DNA of 64,000 nt from Nocardioides sp. W7 (GCF_022919075.1 NZ_CP095078.1:3720001-3784000), one strand, 5' to 3'. Counted from the first letter of the stretch, positions 28,795 through 40,841 are shown. Program-made: numbers and translations. The notes: generated from the letters alone by a model not told the origin.

Positions 28795-30792
28795 TCAGCC
28801 CTCTTCGATCTCGCCGGTCGCGGTGTTCACGGAGACAGTCTTGCGGGTCTCGGCGGCAGCCGTGACGGAGTCCTTGATGGCGGTCGCGGTGCGGGTGCCG
28901 ATGCCGGGGACCTGCGCGATCTCCTCGACCGTCGCGGCGCGGAGCTTCTTCAGCGAGCCGAAGTGCTTGAGCAGCGTCTTGCGGCGCACCTCCCCCAGCC
29001 CCGGGATGTCGTCGAGCACGCTCTCGACCATCGTCTTGGAGCGGCGCGAGCGGTGGTGGCCGATCGCGAACCGGTGCGCCTCGTCACGCAGCCGCTGGAG
29101 CAAATAGAGACCCTCGGAGGAGCGGGCCAGGATCACCGGGTCCTCCTGACCCGGGAGCCACACCTCCTCGAGCCGCTTGGCCAGTCCGCAGACCGGGATG
29201 TCGTCGATGCCGAGCTCGTCGAGGGCCCGCTGCGCCGCCGCGACCTGCGGCGGTCCGCCGTCGACCACCACCAGGCCCGGCGCGTAGGCGAACTTGCGCG
29301 GCCGGCCGGTCTCGGGGTCGACCAGCATCGGCCCGGAGGTGTCGTCGCCCGGCTTGAGCTCGGAGCGCGCCTGCTCGTCGAGCAGCCGCCGGAACCGCCG
29401 GGTGATCACCTCGTGCATGGAGGCGACGTCGTTCTGCCCGTCGACGCCCTTGATCACGAACCGGCGGTACTCGCTCTTGCGGGCCAGGCCGTCCTCGAAG
29501 ACCACCATCGAGGCGACCACCTCGGTGCCCTGCAGGTTGGAGATGTCGTAGCACTCCATGCGCAGCGGGACCTCGTCGAGCTCCAGCGCCTCCTGGATCT
29601 CCTCCAGCGCCCGGTTGCGGGTGGTCAGGTCGCTGGCCCGCTTGGTCTTGTGCAGCACCAGCGCCTGGCCGGCGTTACGGGCGACGGTCTCCTGCAGCGT
29701 CTTCTTGTCGCCGCGCTGCGGCACCCGGATCTCGACCCGGGCGCCGCGCAGGTCGCCGAGGAGCTGTTCGAAGGTCTCGGGGTCCGGCGGCATGGCGGGC
29801 ACCAGGATCTCGCGCGGGATCGACTCGGGGTCACCGGCGTACAGCTGGAGGAGGAAGTCCTCGACCAGCTTGTCCGTCCCGCCCTCGTCGACCCGGTCCG
29901 CGACCCAGCCGCGCTGGCCGCGGATCCGCCCGCCCCGGACGTAGAACACCTGGACCGCCACCTCGAGCGGGTCCTCGGCCAGCGCGATCACGTCGACGTC
30001 GGCGCCGTCACCGAGCACCACGGCCTGCTTCTCCAGCGCGCGCTCCATCGCACCCAGGTCGTCGCGCAGCCGCGCCGCCTTCTCGAAGTCGAGCGCGTCC
30101 GAGGCGGCGTACATCTGCTGCTCGATGCGGCGGGTGAACGGCCGGGTGCGGCCGGCCATGAACTCGCAGAAGTCGTCGACGATCTCGCGGTGCTCCTCCG
30201 CGCTGACGTTGCCGACACACGGTGCGGAGCACTTGTCGATGTAGCCCAGCAGGCAGGGCCGACCGATCTGGGCCGACCGCTTGAACACCCCGTTGCTGCA
30301 CGAGCGCATCGGGAAGACCCGCAGCAGGATGTCGACGGTCTCGCGGATCGCCCAGGCGTGGCTGTAGGGGCCGAAGTAGCGGGTGCCCTTGCGCTTGGCG
30401 CCGCGCCCCACCATCACCCGCGGGAACTCCTCGCCCACCGTCACGGCCAGCCACGGGTAGGACTTGTCGTCGCGGTACTTCACGTTGAACCGCGGGTCGA
30501 ACTCCTTGATCCAGGAGTACTCCAACTGCAGGGCCTCGACCTCGGTGTTGACGACCGTCCACTCCACGCTCGCCGCCGTCGTGACCATCGTCGCGGTGCG
30601 CTGGTGGAGGTTGCCGATGTCCTGGAAGTACGACGACAGCCGGGCGCGGAGGTTCTTCGCCTTGCCGACGTAGATGACCCGGCCACCCGGGTCGCGGAAG
30701 CGGTAGACCCCCGGCTGGGTCGGGATCGAGCCCGGCTCGGGGCGGTACGACAACGGCCCCCGGGAGGTGCGACGGGGACGGGCGGGAGGCAC
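28795..30792 (-). CDS. uvrC: Excinuclease ABC subunit UvrC
   Basis: This 665-aa nuclease makes both incisions in nucleotide excision repair. It has an N-terminal GIY-YIG domain ([20 protein letters not shown]), the cysteine motif [13 protein letters not shown], a UVR motif in the middle, an RNase H-like nuclease domain ([10 protein letters not shown]) and C-terminal tandem helix-hairpin-helix ([26 protein letters not shown]). The GTG start is not certain, because the first 14 residues are arginine- and proline-rich. It is first of the uvrC-rapZ-yvcK-whiA run. Confidence 0.95.
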   Translation of the reverse strand: MPPARPRRTSRGPLSYRPEPGSIPTQPGVYRFRDPGGRVIYVGKAKNLRARLSSYFQDIGNLHQRTATMVTTAASVEWTVVNTEVEALQLEYSWIKEFDPRFNVKYRDDKSYPWLAVTVGEEFPRVMVGRGAKRKGTRYFGPYSHAWAIRETVDILLRVFPMRSCSNGVFKRSAQIGRPCLLGYIDKCSAPCVGNVSAEEHREIVDDFCEFMAGRTRPFTRRIEQQMYAASDALDFEKAARLRDDLGAMERALEKQAVVLGDGADVDVIALAEDPLEVAVQVFYVRGGRIRGQRGWVADRVDEGGTDKLVEDFLLQLYAGDPESIPREILVPAMPPDPETFEQLLGDLRGARVEIRVPQRGDKKTLQETVARNAGQALVLHKTKRASDLTTRNRALEEIQEALELDEVPLRMECYDISNLQGTEVVASMVVFEDGLARKSEYRRFVIKGVDGQNDVASMHEVITRRFRRLLDEQARSELKPGDDTSGPMLVDPETGRPRKFAYAPGLVVVDGGPPQVAAAQRALDELGIDDIPVCGLAKRLEEVWLPGQEDPVILARSSEGLYLLQRLRDEAHRFAIGHHRSRRSKTMVESVLDDIPGLGEVRRKTLLKHFGSLKKLRAATVEEIAQVPGIGTRTATAIKDSVTAAAETRKTVSVNTATGEIEEG

Positions 30793-30898
30793 GGGACAAC
30801 CCTACGGTCCACCGGGGACAGTGCCGCCCGGGCGGGTCGTCAGGGATCCTCGGGCGCGTCCACTTCGCGTTGCTTGTCGACTGGCTTACTCTTCTTTC

Positions 30899-32221
30899 AT
30901 GCCGTGTCGCGACTCCTACGGGTACGCCCTGACCACCAGCCCCGAGGCTGCTGCGGCGTACGACCGTGGCCTGGGCGACCTGCTCCGGCTCCGGTCCGGC
31001 GGGGCCGCAGTCGCGACGGCGGTGGCGCTGGACCCGACGTTCGCGATCGGCCACGCGACCCTGGCCCTGCTCGGCCACGAGATGTGCCTCGCCGTCGACC
31101 TCGACGCCCGCCTCCGCGACGCCGAGCTGCACGCCGGCCGCGGCACCGAGCGCGAGCGCAGCCACGTGCACGCCGTCGCGGCGCACGTCCGCGGCGACTC
31201 CCGCCCGCTGCTCCAGCACCTGCGCACCCACCCGCGCGACGCGCTGCTGCTCTCCGCCGCCGTGCCCACGATCGCCTTCGCCGGGGCGACCGAGGTCCCC
31301 GAGGACGCCTGGGAGCTGGTCGAGCAGGCGATCCCGGCGTACGGCGAGGACTGGTGGTTCACCGGGCTGCTCGCGTTCGTCCGCCAGGAGCAGCGGCGTT
31401 TCGACGAGGCGATGGAGCTCTCCTGCCGCTCGCTGGCGGTCGAGCCGGCCGCCGGGCACTCCGCCCACGCCCGCGCGCACGCCCACTACGAGACCGGCGA
31501 CCATGCCGCGGGCCTGGCCTGGATGGACTCGTGGGTCAGCGGCTCGGGCCAGCGGACCGAGAGCCTGAGCCACTTCTCCTGGCACGCCGCCCTGCACGAG
31601 CTGTCGCTGGGCGACCTCGACGCCGTACGACGTCGGCACGACACGCAGCTGCGCCCGGAGCTGGGCCTGGGCTGTCGCACCCTGGTCGACACCGGCTCGC
31701 TGCTCTTCCGCTGGGCTCTCACCCCCGGCGCGGAGGACGTCCCGGGCCTCGACGAGGTGGCGCGGCTGACCGGCCGAGGCGTGCTGGAGCGTCCCGCGAC
31801 GCCGTTCCTGGCGATGCACGCAGCGGTGGTGCTGCTCGCCCTCGGCGACGGAGCCGGGCTGGACCGGCTGGCGGCGTACGCCGACGGACACGCCCACCCG
31901 ACCCAGCGCGAGGTCGTCGCACCGCTCGCCCGGGCGCTGCGCCGGCTCGCCGACGGCCAGGCGGGCGAGGCGGCCGACCGGCTCGCGGCGCTCACTGTCG
32001 CGTGTCGCCGCCTCGGAGGCTCGGACGCGCAGCGCGAGATCCTCGAGGAGACCCGGATCGCGGGGCTGCTGCGCGCCGACCGGTACGACGAGGCCCACCT
32101 GCTGCTCGACGCCCGACTGGACCGGCGCTCGTCCGCCCGCGACCAGCGCTGGCGCGCGCAGGTGCTACGCGATGCTGATCGCGTCGCCGTTGACCGTGAG
32201 GACGATCTCCTTCAGCGCTGA
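30899..32221 (+). CDS. TTC38-like tetratricopeptide repeat protein
   Basis: This 440-aa protein begins MPCRDSYGYALTTSPEAAAAY and resembles the TTC38 family, with the start motif TTSPEAAAAYDRGL followed by ALDPTFAIGHATLALL. The remainder is helical repeat, with pairs such as RFDEAMELSCRSLAVEP and AHYETGDHAAGLAWM. It is probably a cytosolic protein-interaction scaffold with no known reaction. The ATG lies only 7 nt after TACTCT (30887-30892), suggesting a leaderless mRNA. Its last 57 nt overlap, tail to tail, the 3' end of the Rieske lipoprotein gene. Confidence 0.85.
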   Translation: MPCRDSYGYALTTSPEAAAAYDRGLGDLLRLRSGGAAVATAVALDPTFAIGHATLALLGHEMCLAVDLDARLRDAELHAGRGTERERSHVHAVAAHVRGDSRPLLQHLRTHPRDALLLSAAVPTIAFAGATEVPEDAWELVEQAIPAYGEDWWFTGLLAFVRQEQRRFDEAMELSCRSLAVEPAAGHSAHARAHAHYETGDHAAGLAWMDSWVSGSGQRTESLSHFSWHAALHELSLGDLDAVRRRHDTQLRPELGLGCRTLVDTGSLLFRWALTPGAEDVPGLDEVARLTGRGVLERPATPFLAMHAAVVLLALGDGAGLDRLAAYADGHAHPTQREVVAPLARALRRLADGQAGEAADRLAALTVACRRLGGSDAQREILEETRIAGLLRADRYDEAHLLLDARLDRRSSARDQRWRAQVLRDADRVAVDREDDLLQR

Positions 32222-32695
32222 GGAGGCCGGACCACCCTCGACGGAGCCGTCCTCGATCGAGAACGAGCTGTGGTGGCAGGAGCAGTTGATCGTCCCGTCC
32301 TCGACACCGGTCACCGGGCACCCCTGGTGGGTGCAGATGTTGGTGAACCCCTTGAACTCGCCCTCGGTCGGCTGGGTGATCACGACGCCCTCGTCGCCGA
32401 AGATCTTCCCGCCACCGACCGGGATGTCGGCCGTCGTCGTCAGCCCTTCGGCCGGTGCGCCAGCACCCTCGGAGGTCGCCGGGGCGGCCGGCGAGGACCC
32501 GCCGGAGGAGCTGCTCGGCGCGTCGACACCGCTGCTTGCGTCGTCACCGCCGCAGGCGGCCAGGAACGGGACCCCGACCCCGACGGTGACGGCACCGGCC
32601 AGGGCGTGCCGGCGGCTCAGGCAGGCGCACGCGCGCCCGCCGCGGACGGCCTTCGGGGCATCCGGCGTACTGGTGGTGCGGCTCTCCGTGGTCAC
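32165..32695 (-). CDS. Exported Rieske [2Fe-2S] lipoprotein with Tat-like signal
   Basis: This 176-aa protein has a twin-arginine signal (LSRRHALAG, near residue 27), a hydrophobic run and a lipobox ending in LAACGG. A serine/proline/glycine-rich linker of about 45 residues follows, then a Rieske domain with CTHQGC and CSCHHSSF as cluster ligands. A folded Rieske protein exported by Tat and tethered to the outer face of the membrane is the simplest reading. Its electron partner is unknown. The GTG start has GAGG upstream. The 3' end overlaps the TTC38-like gene by 57 nt. Confidence 0.9.
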   Translation of the reverse strand: MTTESRTTSTPDAPKAVRGGRACACLSRRHALAGAVTVGVGVPFLAACGGDDASSGVDAPSSSSGGSSPAAPATSEGAGAPAEGLTTTADIPVGGGKIFGDEGVVITQPTEGEFKGFTNICTHQGCPVTGVEDGTINCSCHHSSFSIEDGSVEGGPASSALKEIVLTVNGDAISIA

Positions 32696-32811
32696 GATCG
32701 GGATCCTCTCGGCAGCGGAAGTCGTTGAAGTTCACACTACCGAGCGCGGCGGCAGGTGGAACGAGCGAAACCTGTGGACTCGATGAGAATCTGCTCACCG
32801 GCCCACCGCGA

Positions 32812-35781
<2,970 letters not shown>

Positions 35782-35800
35782 GAAACGGGTCCTCACTCGT

Positions 35801-35823
35801 TCGAACAGGTGTTCGTCATCCTA
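35801..35823 (-). promoter_or_regulatory. LexA/SOS box and -10 element of uvrA
   Basis: TCGAACAGGTGTTCGT (35801-35816) fits the actinobacterial SOS box TCGAAC-N4-GTTCGA, with one mismatch at the last base. On the minus strand TAGGAT (35818-35823) immediately upstream fits a -10 box, so LexA would cover the transcription start. The uvrA start codon is 20 nt downstream of the box. Confidence 0.85.
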
Positions 35824-35927
35824 CGTGGTGCGCCAAGTCGCCACACCGACCTGTGCACGATCTCACGGGCCACCGACAAGCCGGCCGGGTGCTGGCAACC
35901 GGCGGCCGGACGGGTCAGGATGACGGG

Positions 35928-36635
35928 GTGCCGGTACCCCTACCCAATCCTCGCGCCCTGCAGCTTCTGGCTCCGGCCTCACATCGGCTGGTCCGTACGG
36001 TCGACGCCCTCGCCGACGACGACTGGTCCGAGCCAACCGAACTCCCCGGCTGGAGCCGCGCCCACGTCGTCGCCCACCTCGCCCTGAACGCCGAGGGACT
36101 CGCGGGCGCCCTCCGCGGCCTCGCGGCGGGCGAGCAGGTCCCGATGTACCGCTCACCCGCCGCTCGGGACGACGACATCGCCGAGCTCGCGGCCGCCCCC
36201 GTCGAGGCACGACGCGACCGACTCCTCGGCGCGGTGACGGCCTTCGCCGACACGGTCGGTGCGGTCCCGGTCGAGGCGTGGGACACCCGGGTCGAGCGGA
36301 CGCCGGGCGGCCCCTCCTTCCTCGCCGCCGACGTGCCCGGGATGCGCTTGCGGGAGGTCGAGATCCACCACGCCGACCTCGCGGCGTCGTACTCCTGGGC
36401 CGACTGGGGTCCCGACTTCTCGAGCCTCCTGATCGACTACCTCGCGACCGGCCGCGACCTGTCGACCGGGTTCGTGGCGGTCGCCTCCGACCTTGACCGG
36501 ACCTGGACGATCGGGGACGGTGGGCCGGCGGTGACCGGCCCGGCCGCCGCCCTGGGCTGGTGGCTCACCGGCCGGGGCGACGGTGCAGGATTGACGAGCG
36601 AGGGCGGCAGTCTGCCCCGGATTGGAGCATGGTGA
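35928..36635 (+). CDS. Maleylpyruvate isomerase family mycothiol-dependent (DinB-fold) protein
   Basis: This 235-aa protein has the mycothiol-dependent maleylpyruvate isomerase N-terminal fold. Residues 15-60 contain LVRTVDALADDDWSEPTELPGW and HVVAHLALNAEGLA (shown here as WSEPTELPGW and HVVAHLALNAEGL), and the metal-site histidine-containing REVEIHHADLA follows near residue 145. These enzymes add or remove mycothiol or isomerise maleylpyruvate; the substrate here is unknown. The GTG start at 35928 follows CAGGAT and is probably leaderless. It overlaps the MBL hydrolase gene, so both are likely co-expressed. Confidence 0.82.
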   Translation: MPVPLPNPRALQLLAPASHRLVRTVDALADDDWSEPTELPGWSRAHVVAHLALNAEGLAGALRGLAAGEQVPMYRSPAARDDDIAELAAAPVEARRDRLLGAVTAFADTVGAVPVEAWDTRVERTPGGPSFLAADVPGMRLREVEIHHADLAASYSWADWGPDFSSLLIDYLATGRDLSTGFVAVASDLDRTWTIGDGGPAVTGPAAALGWWLTGRGDGAGLTSEGGSLPRIGAW

Positions 36636-37303
36636 CCTACACCGGAGAGGTGACGCCCGGCGGCGCACCCGACACCCGCGAGCTGGCGGCCCTGACGATC
36701 ACCAAGGTGGCCGTCGACGAGCAGATGTCGAACAACTGCTACCTCCTGCGCTGCCGCAGCACCGGCGAGCAGCTCCTGGTCGACGCCGCTGCGGAGCCGG
36801 ACATCCTGCTCCCCCTCCTCGGCGCGGGGGTCCTGACGACAGTCGTGACCACCCACCAGCACTGGGACCACCACCGGGCACTGGCCGACGTGGTGAAGGC
36901 CACCGGCGCCGAGGTGGTCGCGGGCGAGCCCGATGCCGACGCCATCACCTCCCAGACCGGCGTGCCGGTGACCCGCCGCGTCCACCAGGGCGACACGGTC
37001 GCCGTCGGCGACACCACCCTCGAGGTGATCGCGATCGCCGGCCACACCCCCGGCTCGATCGCGCTGCTGTACGACGACCCGCAGGGTCACCCGCACCTGT
37101 TCACCGGCGACTCGTTGTTCCCCGGCGGCGTCGGCAACACGTTCGGCGACGAGGCGGCCTTCGTCCAGCTCATCGACGAGGTCGAGACCAAGGTCTTCCA
37201 GCGACTGCCCGACGAGACCTGGTTCTACCCCGGCCACGGCGACGACTCGACGATCGGGACCGAGCGGCCGTCCCTCGGCGAGTGGCGCACCCGAGGCTGG
37301 TGA
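36629..37303 (+). CDS. MBL-fold metallo-hydrolase (glyoxalase II-like)
   Basis: This 224-aa zinc hydrolase has metal ligands in TTHQHWDHHRAL (HxHxDH), IAGHTPGSI, FTGDSLFPGG and FYPGHGDD. The layout matches glyoxalase II and related thioester hydrolases. Paired with a mycothiol-type enzyme it may hydrolyse a mycothiol adduct, by inference only. ATG 36629 and GTG 36632 are both possible. The GTG overlaps the upstream stop (GTGA) and has GGAG four bases before it. A strong hairpin follows the stop. Confidence 0.88.
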   Translation: MVTYTGEVTPGGAPDTRELAALTITKVAVDEQMSNNCYLLRCRSTGEQLLVDAAAEPDILLPLLGAGVLTTVVTTHQHWDHHRALADVVKATGAEVVAGEPDADAITSQTGVPVTRRVHQGDTVAVGDTTLEVIAIAGHTPGSIALLYDDPQGHPHLFTGDSLFPGGVGNTFGDEAAFVQLIDEVETKVFQRLPDETWFYPGHGDDSTIGTERPSLGEWRTRGW

Positions 37304-37332
37304 CGGGGACGCGCAACCGGACCCGAACGATC

Positions 37333-37365
37333 ACGGCCCCCGACAGCAGCGCTGTCGGGGGCCGT
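37333..37365. terminator. Strong 14-15 bp hairpin terminator, probably bidirectional
   Basis: ACGGCCCCCGACAG (37333-37346) and CTGTCGGGGGCCGT (37352-37365) are a perfect 14-bp inverted repeat. A further C-G pair tightens the loop to AGC. It sits between the convergent MBL hydrolase gene and the next minus-strand gene and has no T tract. Confidence 0.85.
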
Positions 37366-37391
37366 GGTCGCCCGAGGAGGTCGTGGGGGGA

Positions 37392-38021
37392 TCAGGCGGC
37401 GAGCGGTCCGCCGGACTCCGACCGCGGGTCCTCGGGCCAGCCGGAGAGGTCGGTCAGGTCGGTCAGGCCGGTGCCGAACTGGTCGTACGGCCAGGAGCCG
37501 GGCTCGAAGATCTCGGGCATCCGCGAGGTGCCCGGACCGGCCTCGGCGGTGTCGGCGGGCTCGGACGTGCGCACCGGCGTCCCGGCGACGCGGACGTTCG
37601 CGGCGCGGAGGTTCGTCGGTCGACCGGCGGGCAGCCCGTTGATCGCGGCGAACACCTCGAGCTCGGCGAGGTCGGGGAGGGTGCCGTTGCCGAGGTGCAA
37701 CAGCAGCTCCTCGTGGCTCAGCTCGGCGGCGATGACCAGGGCCAGGGTGTCCACGTCGTAGCGCTGGATCCAGCTGAGCATCGTCCACGGCTTGACGCCG
37801 AGCGCCTCGGCCCGGTCGAGGATCAGGTCGACGTCGGGGCGGGCGAGCTCGCGGGAGAGCAGCCGGCTGATGTCACCGACGTTCACCTGCTCGGGGTGTC
37901 GGGCGACGTAGCGCAGCCGACGGTCGCGCTCCCGTCCGCGAGGCTCGGACGCACCGGCGAGACCGGACAGGAGCGGCACTGCGAGGACGGCAGCAGCGAC
38001 CAGCAGACACAGGACGAACAT
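37392..38021 (-). CDS. Membrane-anchored protein of unknown function
   Basis: This 209-aa protein starts at MFVLCLLVAAAVLAVPLLSG, a single hydrophobic segment acting as anchor or signal. A basic stretch (RERDRRLRY), a helical domain (about residues 40-125) and a proline/serine/aspartate-rich tail ending SESGGPLAA follow. I do not recognise the family. The ATG at 38021 is preceded by a GGAGG-like run; the frame can be extended by five codons to a TTG. It is downstream of kshB on the same strand but 215 nt away. Confidence 0.7.
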   Translation of the reverse strand: MFVLCLLVAAAVLAVPLLSGLAGASEPRGRERDRRLRYVARHPEQVNVGDISRLLSRELARPDVDLILDRAEALGVKPWTMLSWIQRYDVDTLALVIAAELSHEELLLHLGNGTLPDLAELEVFAAINGLPAGRPTNLRAANVRVAGTPVRTSEPADTAEAGPGTSRMPEIFEPGSWPYDQFGTGLTDLTDLSGWPEDPRSESGGPLAA

Positions 38022-38142
38022 CACCCCTCCTTCCAAAGCACGGCGGCCAGGTCGGCGGGTGCCGCACTGTGGGGGGAGCCGTCCGAGCCTCGATGGGCAG
38101 GTTCATGCGCCACTCAACGGGACGGGAAACCCCGGAGTCAGT

Positions 38143-38157
38143 AAAACGGTCTGTTTT
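38143..38157. promoter_or_regulatory. AT-rich inverted repeat AAAAC-N5-GTTTT in the 38022-38236 gap
   Basis: AAAACGGTCTGTTTT is a 5-bp perfect inverted repeat in a locally AT-rich patch, 122 nt before the start of the minus-strand anchored protein. It may be an operator or promoter element for that gene. The rest of the 215-nt gap shows no hairpin or recognised riboswitch. Confidence 0.3.
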
Positions 38158-38236
38158 TCTTTTGTGGACTAGACCGCCACGTCCCGTGGGCGTGTTGTTA
38201 CCGTCCTGTGGATTTTCGAGATCGTAGGCGTCGGCG

Positions 38237-39325
38237 TCAGTTGTAGGTGACCCTGACGACGTCCGTGACGGCAACGGCCTGGCATCCCAGCCGGATGCCG
38301 TCGGCGAGGTCGTCCTCGTCGAGGACGTCGTTGTGCAGCATCTTGACCTCGCCCTCGAGGATCCGGATCGCGCAGGCCGAGCACTCCCCCTCGCGACAGG
38401 AGTACGGCGCCTTGACCCCCTTGGACTCCAGGTGGTCGAGCAGCTTGGTGCCGGGCGCCCAGTCGTCGTAGGCGTACTGCTGGCCGTCGAGCTCGACCTC
38501 GAGCCGCACCGGCCCCTGAGGCTGGTCGACACCGGAGGTGTCCTCGACGTCCCGCTCGGCGTCCTCGATCTCGTGCTCGGCGACCTCCCGGTCGTGCAGG
38601 TCGCCGAAGGGGTTGCCGCCGAGGGAGACGAACTTCTCCTGGTGCCGTCGCTCGCGCGGGAACTCCAGCTCCTTCAGCGCGGCGACCGTCAGCTTCATGA
38701 ACGGCGCCGGCCCGCACACGAAGGCGTCGTACGACGGGTAGGCGCTCGCGAACGCCTTGACCTGCTCCTGGCTGGGCAGCCCCTGGACCGACTCCAGCCA
38801 GTGCACCACCAGCAGCCGGTCCGGGTGCTCGGCCGCGAGCCGGGCCAGCTCACCGGCGAAGATCACCGACGACTCGTCGCGGTTGGCGTAGAACAACACG
38901 ATCCGGCCGGTGCCCTGCTGCAGGGCGGTCCGGGTGATCGAGATGACCGGCGTGATGCCGGACCCGCCCGCGAAAAGCAGCAGGTCGGCGCTGAGCGAGG
39001 CGGGGCTGAAGATGCCGCTGGGCGGCAGCACCCGCAGCGTGTCGCCCTCGCGGACGTGGTCGCAGATCCAGTTCGAGGCGTAGCCCTCGGCGGTGCGCTT
39101 GACCGTGATCGTGAGCGGGCCGCCGCCGACCGGGCTGCTGGACAGCGAGTAGCAGCGCGCGGCCACGCCGGTCTGGTCGCTCGGCACCGCCACGGTCAGG
39201 AACTGGCCGGGCCGGTAGCCGAAGTGCTCGGCGTCGGCGGACGGGACCTCGAAGGTGATCGAGTGCGCGTCGGGGGTCTCCTCGACGACGTCGATGACCT
39301 TCAGCTCGAAGGACTGGGTGTCCAT
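38237..39325 (-). CDS. kshB: 3-ketosteroid-9-alpha-hydroxylase reductase subunit KshB
   Basis: This 362-363-aa iron-sulfur flavoprotein passes electrons from NADH to KshA. FAD-binding RCYSLSSSPVGGG, an NAD-binding region (FAGGSGITPVISI) and a C-terminal plant-type [2Fe-2S] domain are present, with C311, C316, C319 and C349 in SCREGECSACAIRI and RLGCQAVA. The start MDTQSFELKV at 39325 was chosen because the upstream part of the frame lies inside the next gene. It is the third gene of a kshA-orf-kshB run. Confidence 0.93.
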   Translation of the reverse strand: MDTQSFELKVIDVVEETPDAHSITFEVPSADAEHFGYRPGQFLTVAVPSDQTGVAARCYSLSSSPVGGGPLTITVKRTAEGYASNWICDHVREGDTLRVLPPSGIFSPASLSADLLLFAGGSGITPVISITRTALQQGTGRIVLFYANRDESSVIFAGELARLAAEHPDRLLVVHWLESVQGLPSQEQVKAFASAYPSYDAFVCGPAPFMKLTVAALKELEFPRERRHQEKFVSLGGNPFGDLHDREVAEHEIEDAERDVEDTSGVDQPQGPVRLEVELDGQQYAYDDWAPGTKLLDHLESKGVKAPYSCREGECSACAIRILEGEVKMLHNDVLDEDDLADGIRLGCQAVAVTDVVRVTYN

Positions 39326-39330
39326 GGGGG

Positions 39331-39624
39331 TCAGTAACCGTCCTCGGCTCCGATGTGGATCTGCCCGTCGCGTGCGGCAGCCTCGATGCTGGCCAGCATC
39401 CGCGGGCAGGCGGGATGTACGTCGCGGCCACCGACGCGCCGGGTGAGGTCGGGGCAGTGCGCCCGCGCCTCGGCGTTCCACTGGACCGACGTGTGGTGCT
39501 CGCTGTTCTTCTTGACCCGGACCCGGGCCAGGCAGTCCAGGCAGGCGACCTCGGTCAGCCGCGCCTGGGTGTAGAGCCGCTGGTCCTCGAGGGTGCCGGC
39601 GTCGGTGGGGACGAAGGAGGCCAC
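39331..39624 (-). CDS. 97-aa cysteine/histidine-containing protein between kshA and kshB
   Basis: The start MASFVPTDAGTLEDQRLYTQ lies 1 nt after the kshA stop, and the stop is 5 nt before the kshB start. CLDCLARVRVKK (about residues 28-39), HCPDLTR and HPACPRML give C28, C31, C57 and C73 with nearby histidines, which could bind a metal. The spacing does not match a ferredoxin I know. A similar small KstR-controlled protein lies beside kshA in mycobacteria (Rv3527), but I cannot confirm homology by eye. Confidence 0.8.
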   Translation of the reverse strand: MASFVPTDAGTLEDQRLYTQARLTEVACLDCLARVRVKKNSEHHTSVQWNAEARAHCPDLTRRVGGRDVHPACPRMLASIEAAARDGQIHIGAEDGY

Positions 39625-39625
39625 C

Positions 39626-40792
39626 TCACGTCCCGGTCATGATCTGCGGGTTCTCGGCGTTCTCGCTCGACGCGGCGTCCGACTCGGCCTTCTTGCGGAG
39701 GTTCTCGGCGACCTCGTCCTGCCAGAACTCGTTGGCCTTGGTGGTGTCGACCTCGAACTCGAAGCGGTCGACCATCTCCGGGGCGATGTCCGCGGCGTCG
39801 ACGTAGAACTGCTCGTACCAGCGCCGCAGCTGGTAGACCGGCCCGTCCTCCTCGCACAGCAGGGGGTTCTGGACCGGCACCTTGTTCTTCCAGATGTGCA
39901 CGTCCTGGAGGAAGCCGCTGCCGAACATGTCGGCGTATTTCTTGGCGATGTAGTCGACGGTCTTCTCGTCGAGCCCCTCGGGCTTCTTGACGACGATGCC
40001 GTACTGCAGCCGGAAGGAGTCCGGCCCGGTGGGGACGTGGCAGTTGACCAGCACGACCTCGGTCGAGAAGCCGTTGTAGTCGGTGTCGAGCCAGTTGATC
40101 ATGTACGACGGCCCGTAGTAGGTCGCCTCGGACTCCAGGAACATCTCGGCGTCGCCGTACCCGCCGTGCTTGTCTGGGCGGCCCTTGGACTCCATGAACT
40201 GGGTCGCGACGTGGCCCTCGAAGACGTTGCGGAAGCTCGTCGGGAACGCGAAGTGCACGTAGTAGAAGTGCGCCATGTCCACGACGTTGTCGATCAGCTC
40301 GCGGCAGTTCGAGCCCTCGATCTCCTCCGAGACCCAGACCCAGTCGGTGTACGCGCCCTCGGCGAGCCCCGGCAGCTCGGGCGGCAGCAGGTCGAAGTCG
40401 GCCGCCGAGCCCTCGACGTCGTGCCAGATCAGCACCTGGTCGTTGCGGATCGCCACGGGGTACTTCTGGGTGCGGGCGCGCAGCGGGACACGGCGGGCGT
40501 AGGGGATCTGCTGGCACTTGCCGTCGCCGCCCCAGCGCCAGTCGTGGAACGGGCAGGCGACCTCGTCGCCCTTGACCTCGCCCTGGGTCAGGTCACCGCC
40601 CATGTGCCGGCAGTAGCCGTCGAGGACCTGGATCTCCCCCTGGGTGTCGGCCCAGACGACCAGCTTGCCGCCGAACGCCTCGATGCCGTGCGGCTTGCCG
40701 TCGCGGAAGGTCTCGGCCAGACCGAGGCAGTGCCAGCCGCGCGCGAAGCGGGCGGGCGCGGTGCCCCGGTCGAGGAACCTGGTGTCGCTCAT
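39626..40792 (-). CDS. kshA: 3-ketosteroid-9-alpha-hydroxylase oxygenase subunit KshA
   Basis: This 388-aa Rieske oxygenase adds a 9-alpha hydroxyl to androst-4-ene-3,17-dione type steroids, leading to ring B opening. The Rieske ligands are C61-x-H63 (CRHMGG) and C80-x2-H83 (CPFHDW). The mononuclear iron site is N169/H175/H180 in DNVVDMAHFYYVHF, with D298 (FLQDVHIW) as likely carboxylate. ATG 40792 has AGGAGG six bases upstream. The promoter region, shared divergently with a fadE26-like gene, contains a KstR-type operator. Confidence 0.95.
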   Translation of the reverse strand: MSDTRFLDRGTAPARFARGWHCLGLAETFRDGKPHGIEAFGGKLVVWADTQGEIQVLDGYCRHMGGDLTQGEVKGDEVACPFHDWRWGGDGKCQQIPYARRVPLRARTQKYPVAIRNDQVLIWHDVEGSAADFDLLPPELPGLAEGAYTDWVWVSEEIEGSNCRELIDNVVDMAHFYYVHFAFPTSFRNVFEGHVATQFMESKGRPDKHGGYGDAEMFLESEATYYGPSYMINWLDTDYNGFSTEVVLVNCHVPTGPDSFRLQYGIVVKKPEGLDEKTVDYIAKKYADMFGSGFLQDVHIWKNKVPVQNPLLCEEDGPVYQLRRWYEQFYVDAADIAPEMVDRFEFEVDTTKANEFWQDEVAENLRKKAESDAASSENAENPQIMTGT

Positions 40793-40841
40793 GCGTGCCT
40801 CCTGTGGCCGGCCCGGTCGGGCGCTGGTGCCTGTGGACCAA

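Noticed and set aside
27940..32178. 1412-codon open frame on the plus strand
   Set aside because: It covers the complement of rapZ and uvrC and then an alternative frame of the TTC38-like gene. No domain is recognisable.
38022..38236. Riboswitch (c-di-AMP or other) before the 209-aa anchored protein
   Set aside because: I looked for conserved riboswitch core motifs and paired regions and found none convincing; only an AAAAC/GTTTT inverted repeat.
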